A DNA stretch of 64,000 bases from Mesorhizobium sp. WSM2240 (GCF_040438645.1 NZ_CP159253.1:3534001-3598000); one strand, 5' to 3'. Counted from the first letter of the stretch, positions 1 to 8,799 are shown. Program-made: numbers and translations. Notes: a model not told the origin generated them from the letters alone.

Positions 1-139
1 ATTTTCATGGCTTTTCTCCAAAGGCGGTGCTTTGCGCCTCAACATAGAGCGGCCGCGGCTTGGAGGGAAATGCCGATCATCGAACGCGCGGAATGCCCTT
101 CTTTCTCACCTTCGCCAGAGGAAAAAGGCCTGCACGGAT

Positions 140-364
140 TCAATGAAGCTCGTCGATGGGCTTTTTCTGGCGGACGATCTGGCCGGCCTTGTCGACGGTT
201 GGCTCGACGCTGTTGCTTCGCGGACCGGGCTCCACGTCGCCGGAAATCTCGGGATCCTGCACTTCGGAGACGCGGCTGCGCGTAGTCGAATCGCGGTCGT
301 CTCGGCGCTTTACCGGCTCGCCGTCCGGCGGCGTCGGAAGCTTTTTCCTGGGTCCATCGGCCAT
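140..364 (-). CDS. Small hydrophilic hypothetical protein (74 aa)
   Basis: I do not recognise a function. The product is short, highly charged and probably disordered, rich in Arg, Asp, Pro and Ser, with no membrane segment or signal peptide. The ATG at 364 has a good ribosome site just upstream (AAAGGGAAAGCC), which is the main reason to call it real. It runs leftward like the ectoine genes but lies about 100 bases beyond doeB, separated from it by a GC-rich hairpin, so it is probably a separate unit. Small charged proteins of this kind are common in rhizobial genomes (general knowledge). Bases 1-139 hold nothing else I can support. Confidence 0.5.
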   Translation of the reverse strand: MADGPRKKLPTPPDGEPVKRRDDRDSTTRSRVSEVQDPEISGDVEPGPRSNSVEPTVDKAGQIVRQKKPIDELH

Positions 365-435
365 GGCTTTCCCTTTCGCATGGATCGAAGGAAAAACGCC
401 CGGCCGGTGGATCGGTTGCAGGGTTTGCGGGGCTC

Positions 436-454
436 CCCTCCCCGTCGGGGAGGG
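436..454. repeat. GC hairpin after doeB
   Basis: CCCTCCCC and GGGGAGGG flank a 3-base loop, forming an 8-bp stem just past the doeB stop. It shares the CCCTC-CCCG / CGGGGAGGG core of the three longer intergenic repeats in this window, so it may be a degenerate copy. It has no T run, so it is not a classical terminator, but it could protect or end the ectoine transcript. Confidence 0.45.
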
Positions 455-462
455 ATATCGCC

Positions 463-1467
463 TTACTCCACCACCGCCAGAACTGCGGCGCAGTCGCCGG
501 CCTTGACCAGGCCCGGAAAATGCCGCGCGGCGAGCACTCCGGACATCTTTGCCCGGATCTCCTGCAGCACGCCACCCGTGCGTCCGACCGGGTAGATACG
601 CGCCACGACCTGGCCCGCCTCCACACTCTCGCCGAGATCGATCATGGTTTCGATCAACCCGTCATTCTCGGCGAAAGAGAAACAATCGCCGGACGGCATA
701 TCGAGCCAGCGTGTAGGCTGCGCCTCTACGGCGCCAGAGACGATGCCGGCATGGCGCAGCACGTTGAGCGTGCCGCGCCGCGCGATCCGTACGGTTTCGG
801 CGCGAGAGGTGCCGCCGCCGCCGAGTTCGGTGGTGACGAAAACCTTGCCCATCTCCTCAGCGGCCGTGTCGTACATGCCCACCGTGTCAATCTCGATCAT
901 CCGCATCGAATAGGGCGCGGAAAACGCCGCGACTGCGGCAAAGGCCTTCCGCTCCTGCTCCTTGTCTGGCAGCACATGGGCCGCGCAAAAGGGCAGGAAA
1001 TCGAGCGTTTTGCCGCCCGAATGGAAGTCGAGCACGATGTCGGCCCGGGGCAAAAGATGCCGCTGGAAATAGTCGGCTATCTTTTCCGTCACCGTGCCGT
1101 CCGGGCGGCCCGGAAAGCTGCGGTTCAGGTTGCCCTTGTCGATCGGCGAGGTGCGCGTACCGGCCCGGAACGCCGGATAGTTCATCGCCGGCACGATGAT
1201 GACCGTGCCTGAGACGTCCTTCGGATCGAGCGTACGGGCCAGGTCGTAGAGCGCCAGCGGGCCTTCATACTCGTCGCCGTGATTGCCGCCGGTGAGGAGC
1301 GCGGTCGGCCCCTCCCCGTTCCGGATCACGCAGACAGGGATCATCACCGATCCCCACGCCGAATCGTCGCGGCTGTAGGGCAGCCGCAGAAAGCCGTGCT
1401 GCACGCCGTCCGCGTTGAAGTCGACGGTCGGGGCTATAGGCGAAGGCCGAAGATTTGGCATCAGCAT
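463..1467 (-). CDS. doeB: N-alpha-acetyl-L-2,4-diaminobutyrate deacetylase (EutE/DoeB)
   Basis: Removes the acetyl group from N-alpha-acetyl-2,4-diaminobutyrate, the product of ectoine ring opening, giving 2,4-diaminobutyrate in the cytoplasm. The 334-residue protein belongs to the succinylglutamate desuccinylase/aspartoacylase (AstE/AspA) zinc-hydrolase family. The zinc-site motif GGNHGDEYEG lies near residue 61 and LDFHSGG near residue 147, both as in the family. It is the last gene of the leftward ectoine operon; its ATG sits 3 bases after the doeA stop, so coupled expression is likely. The family assignment comes from motifs. The specific substrate is inferred from the adjacent doeA and eutABC genes. 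Confidence 0.9.
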   Translation of the reverse strand: MLMPNLRPSPIAPTVDFNADGVQHGFLRLPYSRDDSAWGSVMIPVCVIRNGEGPTALLTGGNHGDEYEGPLALYDLARTLDPKDVSGTVIIVPAMNYPAFRAGTRTSPIDKGNLNRSFPGRPDGTVTEKIADYFQRHLLPRADIVLDFHSGGKTLDFLPFCAAHVLPDKEQERKAFAAVAAFSAPYSMRMIEIDTVGMYDTAAEEMGKVFVTTELGGGGTSRAETVRIARRGTLNVLRHAGIVSGAVEAQPTRWLDMPSGDCFSFAENDGLIETMIDLGESVEAGQVVARIYPVGRTGGVLQEIRAKMSGVLAARHFPGLVKAGDCAAVLAVVE

Positions 1468-1470
1468 GGC

Positions 1471-2652
1471 TCAGTTCTTCACGAAAAGCTGGCGCGGGAC
1501 ATTGGCGAGGCACTCGACGCCGGTCTCCGTGATGACGATGCTCTCGGTGATTTCGAGACCCATCGTCTCCAGCCACAGGCCGGTCATGAAATGGAAGGTC
1601 ATGCCGGGCTTCAGCTCGGTGCGGTCGCCGGGGCGCAGGCTCATGGTGCGCTCGCCCCAGTCCGGCGGATAGGAAAGACCGATCGGGTAGCCGGTGCGGT
1701 TGTCCTTGACGATGCCGTATTTCTTCAGGACCGCGAAGAAGGCGTTGGCGATATCCTCGCAGGCATTGCCGGGCTTGGCCGCCGCCAGCCCCGCTTCCAT
1801 GCCCTCCAGCGTCGCCTTCTCGGCATCCAGGAACTCCTGCGTCGGCTTGCCGAGGAAGACGGTGCGTGAGAGCGGGCAGTGATAGCGGTTGTAGCAGCCG
1901 GCGATCTCGAAGAAGGTGCCCTCGCCCCCCTTCATCGGCCGGTCGTCCCAGGTCAAATGCGGCGCGGACGCGTCGGCGCCCGACGGCAGCAGCGGCACGA
2001 TCGCCGGATAGTCGCCGCCTATGCCGTCGACGCCGCGCGTGCCGGCGTCATAGATCTCGGCGACGAGATCGCATTTGCGCATGCCGACCTCGATCTTGTC
2101 GACGATGCGCTGGTGCATGGATTCAACGATCCGCGCAGCCTTGCGCATGTAGTCGAGTTCCGTCGGGCTCTTCACCGCGCGCTGCCAGTTGACCAGCGCC
2201 GTCGTGTCGACGAAGCGCGCGTTGGGCAAATGCTTCGTCAGCGAGGCGAAGGCCGCGGCCGAGAAATAGTAATTATCCATCTCGACGCCGATGGTGAGCT
2301 TGCCCCAGCCCCTGTCGGCCAGCACGGTGGACAGGTAGTCCATCGGGTGCCGCTCCGTCGACTGTACATAATGATCGGCGTAGCCGACGATGTTGCTGTG
2401 GTCGAGATAGGCGGTGCGCTTGGCGCCGTTGGCGTCCTGGCCGCGGCCGAACCAGACCGGCTCGCCCTGCGGCGGCACGATCACCGCCTGGTGCACATAG
2501 AACGACCAGCCGTCATAGCCGGTCAGCCAGGCCATATTGGACGGGTCGGTGACGATCAGGAGGTCGACGCCCCTGGTCTCCATCGCCTTGCGCGTCTTGG
2601 CGAGGCGATCCGCATATTCGCCGCGCGAAAACTTCAGGATTGGTCCGGTCAT
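1471..2652 (-). CDS. doeA: Ectoine hydrolase (EutD/DoeA), M24 peptidase fold
   Basis: Opens the ectoine ring by hydrolysis to N-acetyl-2,4-diaminobutyrate, the first committed step of ectoine breakdown. At 393 residues it has the usual length of the creatinase/Xaa-Pro aminopeptidase-like M24 family: an N-terminal creatinase-like domain (residues about 10-160) followed by the pita-bread catalytic domain. In known DoeA proteins the catalytic site differs from that of metal-dependent peptidases. It lies between eutC and doeB in the order eutABC-doeA-doeB known from rhizobial ehu-eut operons. A GAGG element lies upstream of the ATG, slightly far (about 12 bases). Function is assigned with high confidence because sequence family and context agree. 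Confidence 0.92.
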   Translation of the reverse strand: MTGPILKFSRGEYADRLAKTRKAMETRGVDLLIVTDPSNMAWLTGYDGWSFYVHQAVIVPPQGEPVWFGRGQDANGAKRTAYLDHSNIVGYADHYVQSTERHPMDYLSTVLADRGWGKLTIGVEMDNYYFSAAAFASLTKHLPNARFVDTTALVNWQRAVKSPTELDYMRKAARIVESMHQRIVDKIEVGMRKCDLVAEIYDAGTRGVDGIGGDYPAIVPLLPSGADASAPHLTWDDRPMKGGEGTFFEIAGCYNRYHCPLSRTVFLGKPTQEFLDAEKATLEGMEAGLAAAKPGNACEDIANAFFAVLKKYGIVKDNRTGYPIGLSYPPDWGERTMSLRPGDRTELKPGMTFHFMTGLWLETMGLEITESIVITETGVECLANVPRQLFVKN

Positions 2653-2694
2653 TTTCTTGAAAATCCTCGTTTGTTGGGCCTCGCGGCCGGTCTT

Positions 2695-3687
2695 TCAGCT
2701 TTCGAAAATCGTCCCGGCGTTCGCCGCCAGTGCGCGGTCGCGCGCCAGCGTGGCGATGGCCGTATCCTGCACGCCGGTTCCGGTCAGGTCGGCGAGCGTG
2801 ATCTGGTTGGGTGAGGTGCGTCCCGCGCGCAGGCCGGCGACGATCTGTCCAAGTTCCGGGAACTCCGCCTCGGCCCCGACCAGCCCTGCCTTGATTGTGT
2901 GGTGCAGTTCGCCGAGCCGTCGCGTCTGCTTCAGGCTGTCGGCAACGTAGAGGCCGGCCTTCGCCACAAGCGCCGGCTCGATCTCGTTCTTGTGCTCGGC
3001 ATCAGAGCCCATCGCGGTGACGTGCTGGCCCGCCGAGAGCCACTCGGCTTTTAGAATCGGCGTCTCCGACGGGGTCGTGGTGACGATGACGTCCGCGCCT
3101 TTGACGGCCTTGGCCGGATCGCTTTCGGCGCGAACCATGATGCCCAGCCGCTCGCGCAGCGCTGCTGCCGCGGCTTCGGCCTTGACCATGTCGCGAGCCC
3201 AGATGCGTGCCTCGCGGATCGGCCGCACCAGCGTGAGCGCCTCGAGCTGCAGGCCGGCCTGCACGCCCGCTCCGAAAATGGCAGCCACGCTGGCATCCTC
3301 GCGCGCAAGGTGCTTTGCAGCGACAGCACCGGCCGCTGCGGTGCGCACGTCGGTCAGATAGCCATTATCGAGCAGCAGCGCCTCGACCAGCCCAGTGCGC
3401 GCGGACAACAGCACCATCATGCCGTTGACGCTCGGCAGGCCGAGCTTGGGATTGTCGAAGAAGCCGGGGCTGATTTTTATGGCGAAGCCGTCGATGCCTG
3501 GCACATAGGCGGTCTTGACGTCCACCTCGCCGCGATGCTCGGGAATATCGAGCCTGAGAATTGGCGGCATGGCGACAGGCAGTGTCGCCAGCGCCTGGAA
3601 AGCCCCCTCGACGCAGGCGACCGCATCAAGGTCCAGCCGCACGATCTCGCGCAGTTCGGCTTCGGTGAGAATGGTCATGCGGCTCAT
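2695..3687 (-). CDS. eutC: Ornithine cyclodeaminase/mu-crystallin family protein EutC
   Basis: Probable enzyme of hydroxyectoine breakdown. EutABC together are thought to convert hydroxyectoine-derived intermediates so that they can enter the ectoine route; the exact EutC reaction is less certain. The 330-residue protein shows the family Rossmann motif FGAGVQAGLQLEAL and the motif KTAYVPG near residue 60. The chosen ATG at 3687 overlaps the eutB stop by 4 bases (ATGA) and has GGAGG upstream; an internal Met four codons in (3678) is the alternative. The order eutA-eutB-eutC with overlapping ends fits a single mRNA and close cooperation. Confidence 0.88.
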   Translation of the reverse strand: MSRMTILTEAELREIVRLDLDAVACVEGAFQALATLPVAMPPILRLDIPEHRGEVDVKTAYVPGIDGFAIKISPGFFDNPKLGLPSVNGMMVLLSARTGLVEALLLDNGYLTDVRTAAAGAVAAKHLAREDASVAAIFGAGVQAGLQLEALTLVRPIREARIWARDMVKAEAAAAALRERLGIMVRAESDPAKAVKGADVIVTTTPSETPILKAEWLSAGQHVTAMGSDAEHKNEIEPALVAKAGLYVADSLKQTRRLGELHHTIKAGLVGAEAEFPELGQIVAGLRAGRTSPNQITLADLTGTGVQDTAIATLARDRALAANAGTIFES

Positions 3688-4682
3688 ATGTCGCCCTCCC
3701 CAGGCAGCGGCGCCTCACCGCAGATGACCCGGCGATGCAGCGCCATATCGATGTTGCGGCCGGAAAGGAGGATCACAATCGGCCCTTCCGCGGCGATCTT
3801 GCCCGCGAGCAGAGCGGCGATGCCGACCGCGCCTGCCCCTTCGACGATCTCGCGCTCCTCGTTGTAGGCATGGTCGATCCCGGCGGCGATCTCATCCTCT
3901 GTGACCAGCACGATCCCGTCGAGAAGATCACGGACCATGGAAAAGGTCAGCCGATTTTCGAGGCCGACGCCGCCTCCGAGCGAATCCGCCAGCGTCTCCA
4001 TTTCCTCGACCAACACCGGCTTGCCAGCCGCGAGACTGGCCTTCATGGCCGCGCCCCGCTCCATCGAGACGCCGATCACCTTGACCGACGGCTTTCGGCC
4101 TTTGACGGCAGCGGCGACGCCGGCTGCGAGCCCCCCGCCCGAAACCGGCGTCACCACCGTCGCGGCGTCCGGCACATCGTCGAGCATTTCCAGCCCGACG
4201 GTACCCTGACCCGCGATGACCGCCGCATGGTCGAAGGGGGGCACCATCGTGAGCCCTTCCTCCGCAACCAGCCGATCGACTTCCTCCTGCGCGTCGTCCT
4301 GGGATTTCCCGACGATGCGGATGTCGGCGCCGAGCCGGCGGATTTCCGAAACCTTGTTCTCCGGCACCAGCCGCGACATGCAGATCACCGCACGAATACC
4401 TTCGAGCTTTGCCGCATGCGCCAGCGCCCGTCCGTGATTGCCGGTCGAGGCGGCGATCACGCCTCGGCGCTTGTCGTCGGCGGAAAGCGAGGCGATGGCG
4501 TTCGACGCACCGCGCAGCTTGAAGCTGCCGGTGGTCTGGCGATGCTCCAGCTTCAGGTGAACCGGCACGCCTAACCGCTCGGAAAGACTCGTCGAAAGCA
4601 CTGTCGGCGTGCGCGCGATTTTTCCTCCGATACGCTCGTGCGCCGCCTGGATGTCGGAGAGGGTGACGGTTTGATTTGTCAT
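3684..4682 (-). CDS. eutB: Threonine dehydratase-like PLP enzyme EutB
   Basis: A 332-residue fold-type II PLP enzyme of the serine/threonine dehydratase family. The PLP lysine motif GSFKLRGASNA lies near residue 55 and the Gly-rich phosphate-binding loop SGGGLAAGVA near residue 180. In ectoine-degrading bacteria EutB is linked to hydroxyectoine use, probably by dehydrating or deaminating a hydroxylated intermediate. I chose the ATG at 4682 because it overlaps the eutA stop (ATGA) and matches the family start; upstream in-frame sequence is eutA read in another frame. It is not a housekeeping ilvA: it lacks the C-terminal regulatory domain and sits inside the ectoine operon. Confidence 0.88.
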   Translation of the reverse strand: MTNQTVTLSDIQAAHERIGGKIARTPTVLSTSLSERLGVPVHLKLEHRQTTGSFKLRGASNAIASLSADDKRRGVIAASTGNHGRALAHAAKLEGIRAVICMSRLVPENKVSEIRRLGADIRIVGKSQDDAQEEVDRLVAEEGLTMVPPFDHAAVIAGQGTVGLEMLDDVPDAATVVTPVSGGGLAAGVAAAVKGRKPSVKVIGVSMERGAAMKASLAAGKPVLVEEMETLADSLGGGVGLENRLTFSMVRDLLDGIVLVTEDEIAAGIDHAYNEEREIVEGAGAVGIAALLAGKIAAEGPIVILLSGRNIDMALHRRVICGEAPLPGEGDI

Positions 4683-5473
4683 GGCAAGCTCAGCCTCGGC
4701 ATGGTCATCAGCCGGCCGAACTCGGGCCGTGGTGCGTCGTCGCCGCAGAGGCGGAGACACGACCAGGCGCTCGCCAGATTGCTGGAGACCAGCGGCCGGC
4801 CGGTCGTCTTCTCGATCTCGGCGGCCGCAAGGGCGGCGCGCACCGCCGTGCATGAGATGAACAGCGCATCTGCGTCATCTGCCATTGCCTCGCGGGCGAG
4901 TTCGACCAACGCGGCCGGTGAAATCCGGGCCATGTCGCGGTCGTCGTCGAGCCCCAGGCAGGTAAAGCTGGCGATCTCGAAGCCGTGCTCCGCGAAATAG
5001 GCCGCCATCGGGCGGCTGGTCTCGACCGTGTAAGGCGTCAGCACGCTGATCCGCCGCGCGCCGAGCGCCCGCAAGCCGTGGACGCCGGCCAGCGGCGGCG
5101 TCACGACCGCGACGCCGGGTTTTGCTTCGCGGATCGCCGCTTCGATCTCGGCATCGCCGATGACGACCGAGGCCGAGGTGCAGGAATAGCAGATCGCGTC
5201 CAGTTTTTCTCCCGGCAGGATTAGTGCTGCCGCTTCGGTCAGCGACGGCTGCATGGCGCGCAGATTGTCCGGCGTCACGGGGTTCGCGAATGGGATGCGC
5301 GCGACATAGACGCCGATATCCGGCCCGGCCACCATGCGCTGGAAATCAGGCTCGGTCGTATGGTCGGTCGAAAGGATGATCAGCCCGACGCGCTTCTTAA
5401 GCGGCCGCGCGTCGAGAGCGGGACGCACCGGATGCAGACGGATTTCGACGGGTGGCTTCATGAGAGCGGACAT
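4679..5473 (-). CDS. eutA: Asp/Glu racemase-like protein EutA (ectoine utilization)
   Basis: A 264-residue protein of the aspartate/glutamate racemase and arylmalonate decarboxylase superfamily. The superfamily relies on two opposed cysteines. Here candidates are Cys98 in CYSCTSASV and Cys207 in FISCTAVR. EutA is the first catabolic gene after the transporter. It is thought to act in hydroxyectoine conversion, perhaps changing stereochemistry, but the reaction is not settled. The gene starts 10 bases after ehuD and overlaps eutB by 4 bases. Family and context both support the name. Confidence 0.87.
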   Translation of the reverse strand: MSALMKPPVEIRLHPVRPALDARPLKKRVGLIILSTDHTTEPDFQRMVAGPDIGVYVARIPFANPVTPDNLRAMQPSLTEAAALILPGEKLDAICYSCTSASVVIGDAEIEAAIREAKPGVAVVTPPLAGVHGLRALGARRISVLTPYTVETSRPMAAYFAEHGFEIASFTCLGLDDDRDMARISPAALVELAREAMADDADALFISCTAVRAALAAAEIEKTTGRPLVSSNLASAWSCLRLCGDDAPRPEFGRLMTMPRLSLP

Positions 5474-5483
5474 GGTTTGGGTT

Positions 5484-6143
5484 CTAGCGCTCGATCCGGC
5501 CGTACCGTGCTTCCAGCCAACGCAGCAGGATAACCGAGAACAGGCTGATGACGAGGAAGAACGCTCCGACCAGCGTGATCGGTTCGATGTAGCGGTAGCT
5601 GGAATTCGCGACGCTTTTTGCCTGGTTCATCAGTTCGAGCACGGTGATGGCCGAAAGCAGCGGCGTTTCCTTGAACATGGCGATGAAGTAGTTGGCAAGA
5701 GCCGGGATCATCGGCGGCAACGCCTGCGGCAGGATGATCCGCGTCCAGGTCTGTGCAGCGCTGAGGTTACAGGCTTTCGCCGCCTCCCACTGGCCGCGCG
5801 GCACATTCTCGATGCCGGCGCGATAGACCTCCGCCGTGTAGGTGCCGTAGTGAAGGCCAAGGCCGATGACGCCCGCCACCAGCGGCGAGAGCAGGATGCC
5901 GATGTCGGGCAGCACGAAGAAGATGAAATAGAGCTGCACCAGTAGCGGCGTGCCGCGGATGAACTCGGCAAGGAAGCCAACGGTGCGCGACAGGAGTCGG
6001 TTCGGCGAGCGCCGTGCCAACGCAATGGCCAACCCGACGATAGCGGCCAGCGCCGAGCCAAGCACTGTGGCGAGGATGGTTATCTTCACGCCCTCGACGA
6101 GCGTGGGAAAAATCTGCCAGACGAAGTTCCAGTCCCATTCCAT
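5484..6143 (-). CDS. ehuD: Ectoine/hydroxyectoine ABC transporter permease EhuD
   Basis: Inner-membrane permease of the polar amino acid (HisMQ/GlnP) ABC family, 219 residues with several hydrophobic segments. The conserved EAA loop lies around EAAKACNLSAAQTWTRIILPQA. Pairs with EhuC as a heterodimer energised by EhuA and fed by EhuB. Its ATG shares one base with the ehuC stop (TGATG), which implies translational coupling. Ectoine specificity is inferred from operon membership. Confidence 0.9.
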   Translation of the reverse strand: MEWDWNFVWQIFPTLVEGVKITILATVLGSALAAIVGLAIALARRSPNRLLSRTVGFLAEFIRGTPLLVQLYFIFFVLPDIGILLSPLVAGVIGLGLHYGTYTAEVYRAGIENVPRGQWEAAKACNLSAAQTWTRIILPQALPPMIPALANYFIAMFKETPLLSAITVLELMNQAKSVANSSYRYIEPITLVGAFFLVISLFSVILLRWLEARYGRIER

Positions 6144-6802
6144 CAGGCTCGAACTCCGTCGAGGCCGCGCGCCATGCGGCGTTCAAGCCCGCGCACGCCC
6201 CATGAGATGACGAGGGCAAAAGCGAAATAGAGAAGCAGGATGGTGGTGAACGGCACCAGAGTGTTTCCGGTCTGGGCGCGCACCACCTGCGCCTGAAACG
6301 TCATGTCTGTCAGCGAAATCAGCGACACCACCGCCGTCGCCTTCAGCAGCTCGATCGCATTGTTGCCGAAGGTCGGCAGCATCACCAGGAGCGCCTGCGG
6401 CAGGATGATGTGGCGCATGCATTGCCAGCGGCCGAGATTGAGCGCGGTGCAGGCCTCGTACTGCTCGCGGCCGACCGATTTGATCGCGCCGCGCACCACT
6501 TCCGCGCCGTAAGCGCCAACATTGAGGCCAAGCGCCAGAATGCCGGCCTGCAGCGGCGTCAGCGAGATGCCGAAGAAGGGCAATACGAAATAGGCCCAGA
6601 AAAGCTGTACGAAGATCGAGGTGCCGCGGAAGAATTCGATATAGACGGTCGCCAGCGCACGCACCGCGAAGAAGCGCGACAGCCGGCCGAGCCCGGCCAG
6701 GAACGCCATAACCAGCGCCAGCGCCGATCCCAACACGGTGAGCTGGATTGTGACCAGCGCGCCGTCGAGGATAAGGCCGATATAGCCGGACCATTGGGTC
6801 AT
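6143..6802 (-). CDS. ehuC: Ectoine/hydroxyectoine ABC transporter permease EhuC
   Basis: Second permease of the polar amino acid ABC family, 219 residues and paralogous to EhuD. The EAA-type loop is near YEACTALNLGRWQCMRHIIL, and it has multiple transmembrane helices with the RGTSIFVQLFW motif typical of GlnP/HisQ proteins. It is separated from ehuB by 177 bases that hold a long GC-rich repeat, unlike the tight spacing elsewhere in the operon. This may let the cell make less permease than binding protein (inference). Confidence 0.9.
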   Translation of the reverse strand: MTQWSGYIGLILDGALVTIQLTVLGSALALVMAFLAGLGRLSRFFAVRALATVYIEFFRGTSIFVQLFWAYFVLPFFGISLTPLQAGILALGLNVGAYGAEVVRGAIKSVGREQYEACTALNLGRWQCMRHIILPQALLVMLPTFGNNAIELLKATAVVSLISLTDMTFQAQVVRAQTGNTLVPFTTILLLYFAFALVISWGVRGLERRMARGLDGVRA

Positions 6803-6837
6803 GAAGGGGTTCTATCGCTTCCTGAATTAAGGTGAGC

Positions 6838-6972
6838 GCTGCCCCTCACCTGCCTGCCGGCATCCTCTCCCCGTATCCTTCGACAAGCTCAGGACGGGGA
6901 GAGGAGAGACGGCCGCAACGCTGGTGCCCCCTCTCCCCGTACTTTCACGGGGAGAGGGCAAGGGTGAGGGGC
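6838..6972. repeat. Long intergenic GC-rich hairpin repeat inside the ehu operon
   Basis: The outer arms GCTGCCCCTCACC and GGTGAGGGGC are inverted. Inside is a perfect 12-bp stem (6929-6940 with 6947-6958, CCCTCTCCCCGT / ACGGGGAGAGGG, 6-base loop). A further part carries the CTTCGACAAGCTCAGGA sequence often met in alphaproteobacterial repeats. Related copies lie at 13846-14007 and 50555-50674. It sits between ehuB and ehuC and could act as an mRNA stabiliser or partial terminator. Confidence 0.8.
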
Positions 6973-6979
6973 GATTCTG

Positions 6980-7855
6980 CTACTGCGCCGCGCAGAGCTT
7001 TTCGCGCGAGGTTGACATAGCCGCCGCGGCCGAGAAGCCGTAGGGCTCGATGATCTTGGCGAACTCGCCCGATTCCTTCAGCTTGGCGAGCTCGACGTCG
7101 AATGCGTCGCGCAGCGCTTCGTCGCCCTTCCTGAAGGCGGCGCCATCGCAATAAACGGGAGCGCCCTCGACAGGAGCGACCACTTCGAGGTTCGGGTCAT
7201 TGGCCTTGCTGGCGAGGTCGTTGATCGACAGGACTGGCAGCGAATAGACGTCGATGCGGCCGTCCTGCAGCATCTTCAGGCCGCTCTGGCCATCCGGCAC
7301 CACGATGACGCGGTCGCGCGGCACACCCGCTTCGAGCGCCAGCTTCTCTTCCGTGCCGCCGCCCGGCGCACCGATCGTGCCGGTCGGATCCTTGGCGATG
7401 TCGGCGAAACTCTTGAAGCCCTTCGGATTGCCCTTCTTGAGCAGGAATGCTTCGGCGTCGCAAAGCACCGGCTCGGAATAGGCGACGGCGGCGCAGCGCT
7501 CCGGCTTCATGAACAGGCCGGCGGTGACGGCGTCATGACGGCCGGCCTGCAGGCCAGGGATCATCGCGCCGTATTCCGAGATCGAGGCGACGATTTCCGG
7601 AACCCCGAGGCGCTTGAATATCTCGCGGGCCACATCGGGCGCGGCGCCCGAGACCTTGCCGTCGGCGCCGACTGCCGTGAAAGGCGGCTCATTGGCGATG
7701 GCGACGCGGGCAAAGCCCTGCGCCCTCAGCTCCTCGAGCTTGTTGTCGTCGGCAGCGCTAGGGCCGGAAGCCACGAATGCCGCCAAAATGGCCGCGGCCG
7801 CCACGCCGGCAGTGCCGGCCAGAATTGCTATTTTCTTCACTGTTCCCAACTCCAT
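6980..7855 (-). CDS. ehuB: Ectoine/hydroxyectoine-binding periplasmic protein EhuB
   Basis: Periplasmic solute-binding protein of family 3 (polar amino acid type), 291 residues, with an N-terminal signal peptide: basic KK followed by an Ala-rich hydrophobic stretch ending near PSAA. The mature part starts close to DDNKLEELRAQG and carries the family region FTAVGADGKVSGAAPDVAREI. Known EhuB proteins bind ectoine and hydroxyectoine through aromatic residues. The start is uncertain: ATG at 7855, or a GTG at 7840 (VKKIAILAG) that has its own GGAG upstream and would give a more typical signal peptide. Confidence 0.9.
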   Translation of the reverse strand: MELGTVKKIAILAGTAGVAAAAILAAFVASGPSAADDNKLEELRAQGFARVAIANEPPFTAVGADGKVSGAAPDVAREIFKRLGVPEIVASISEYGAMIPGLQAGRHDAVTAGLFMKPERCAAVAYSEPVLCDAEAFLLKKGNPKGFKSFADIAKDPTGTIGAPGGGTEEKLALEAGVPRDRVIVVPDGQSGLKMLQDGRIDVYSLPVLSINDLASKANDPNLEVVAPVEGAPVYCDGAAFRKGDEALRDAFDVELAKLKESGEFAKIIEPYGFSAAAAMSTSREKLCAAQ

Positions 7856-7906
7856 GGTTTTCTTGTGTGGTTCACTGCTTGCGGCATTTTCGCCGCGCCA
7901 TTGCGG

Positions 7907-8692
7907 TCAGACCCGATGTCCGGCCGCGATGATCTTTTTCAGGAAGGTCTGCGTACGCTCCTGCTTCGGATGCCTGAATATCTCGTCGGGCTTGCCCTCC
8001 TCGACGATCCTGCCGCGGTCGAAGAACAATATCCGGTCGGCGAAATCGTGGGCGAAGCCCATTTCGTGCGTGACGAGCAGCATGGTCATGTCGGTCTCGG
8101 CGGCGAGCTTGCGCATGACGTTCAGCACCTCCTCGACCAGTTCCGGATCTAGCGCCGAGGTCACCTCATCGAACAGCATGATCTTCGGCGACAGCGCCAG
8201 AGCGCGGGCGATGGCGACACGCTGCTTTTGCCCCCCGGAAAGCTGCGCCGGCATGGCTTTCGCCTTGTCGGCCATGCCGACCATGTCGAGGAGTTCCATC
8301 GCCCGCTTCTCGGCCGCGGCGCGCGGCATGCCCTTGGTCAGCATCGGCGCCAGCGTGACATTGTCGAGCACGCATTTGTGCGGAAACAGGTTGAAGAGCT
8401 GGAAAACCATGCCGATCTTCTGGCGCATCCTGGTCAGATGGCGCTCGTCCGCCGGCAGTAGCTGGCCGTTGCGCTCCATGTGGTAGAGCTGTTCGCCGTC
8501 GACCTGGATGTGGCCGCTGTCGATCCGCTCCAGCGTCATCAGGATGCGCAGGATCGTCGTCTTGCCGGAGCCCGATGGGCCGATCAGCGCCAGCTTCTCG
8601 CCCGGCATCACCTGCAGCGACAGGCCGTCCAGCACCTTAAAAGAGCCGAAGCTCTTGGAAATGTTATCTATTTTTATGATGGGCGCGGGCAT
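7907..8692 (-). CDS. ehuA: Ectoine/hydroxyectoine ABC transporter ATP-binding protein EhuA
   Basis: ATPase of the polar amino acid importer family, 261 residues. The Walker A motif GPSGSGKTT is at residues 38-46, the signature LSGGQKQRVAIARAL near residue 150 and Walker B IMLFDEVTSALD just after, so the site looks intact. First gene of the leftward ehu-eut operon; AGGGAAACGC precedes the ATG. About 50 and 73 bases upstream lie two near-identical 14-base repeats that are the best candidates for operon control. It energises EhuC/EhuD. Confidence 0.9.
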   Translation of the reverse strand: MPAPIIKIDNISKSFGSFKVLDGLSLQVMPGEKLALIGPSGSGKTTILRILMTLERIDSGHIQVDGEQLYHMERNGQLLPADERHLTRMRQKIGMVFQLFNLFPHKCVLDNVTLAPMLTKGMPRAAAEKRAMELLDMVGMADKAKAMPAQLSGGQKQRVAIARALALSPKIMLFDEVTSALDPELVEEVLNVMRKLAAETDMTMLLVTHEMGFAHDFADRILFFDRGRIVEEGKPDEIFRHPKQERTQTFLKKIIAAGHRV

Positions 8693-8740
8693 GCGTTTCC
8701 CTGTCGGAGGCCGATTGCCCGTGACGATGGGGAAGTTACA

Positions 8741-8777
8741 AAATCATGTCAATTGCGAAAATAAAATCATGACAATT
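8741..8777. promoter_or_regulatory. Tandem 14-base repeats upstream of ehuA
   Basis: AAATCATGTCAATT (8741-8754) and AAATCATGACAATT (8764-8777) differ at one base and start 23 bases apart, about two helical turns. The core ATGACAATT recurs inverted at 9292-9300 and as TTGTCAATT at 9330-9338, near the two divergent regulator genes. I read them as binding sites for AsnC or EnuR. Which protein binds is not shown by the sequence. Confidence 0.5.
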
Positions 8778-8799
8778 ATTTAGCGAAGCCACTGCGATC

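Noticed and set aside
1..139. Open frames at the left edge on the plus strand
   Set aside because: Low-complexity Arg/Pro-rich translation, no ribosome site and overlap with the small minus-strand gene.
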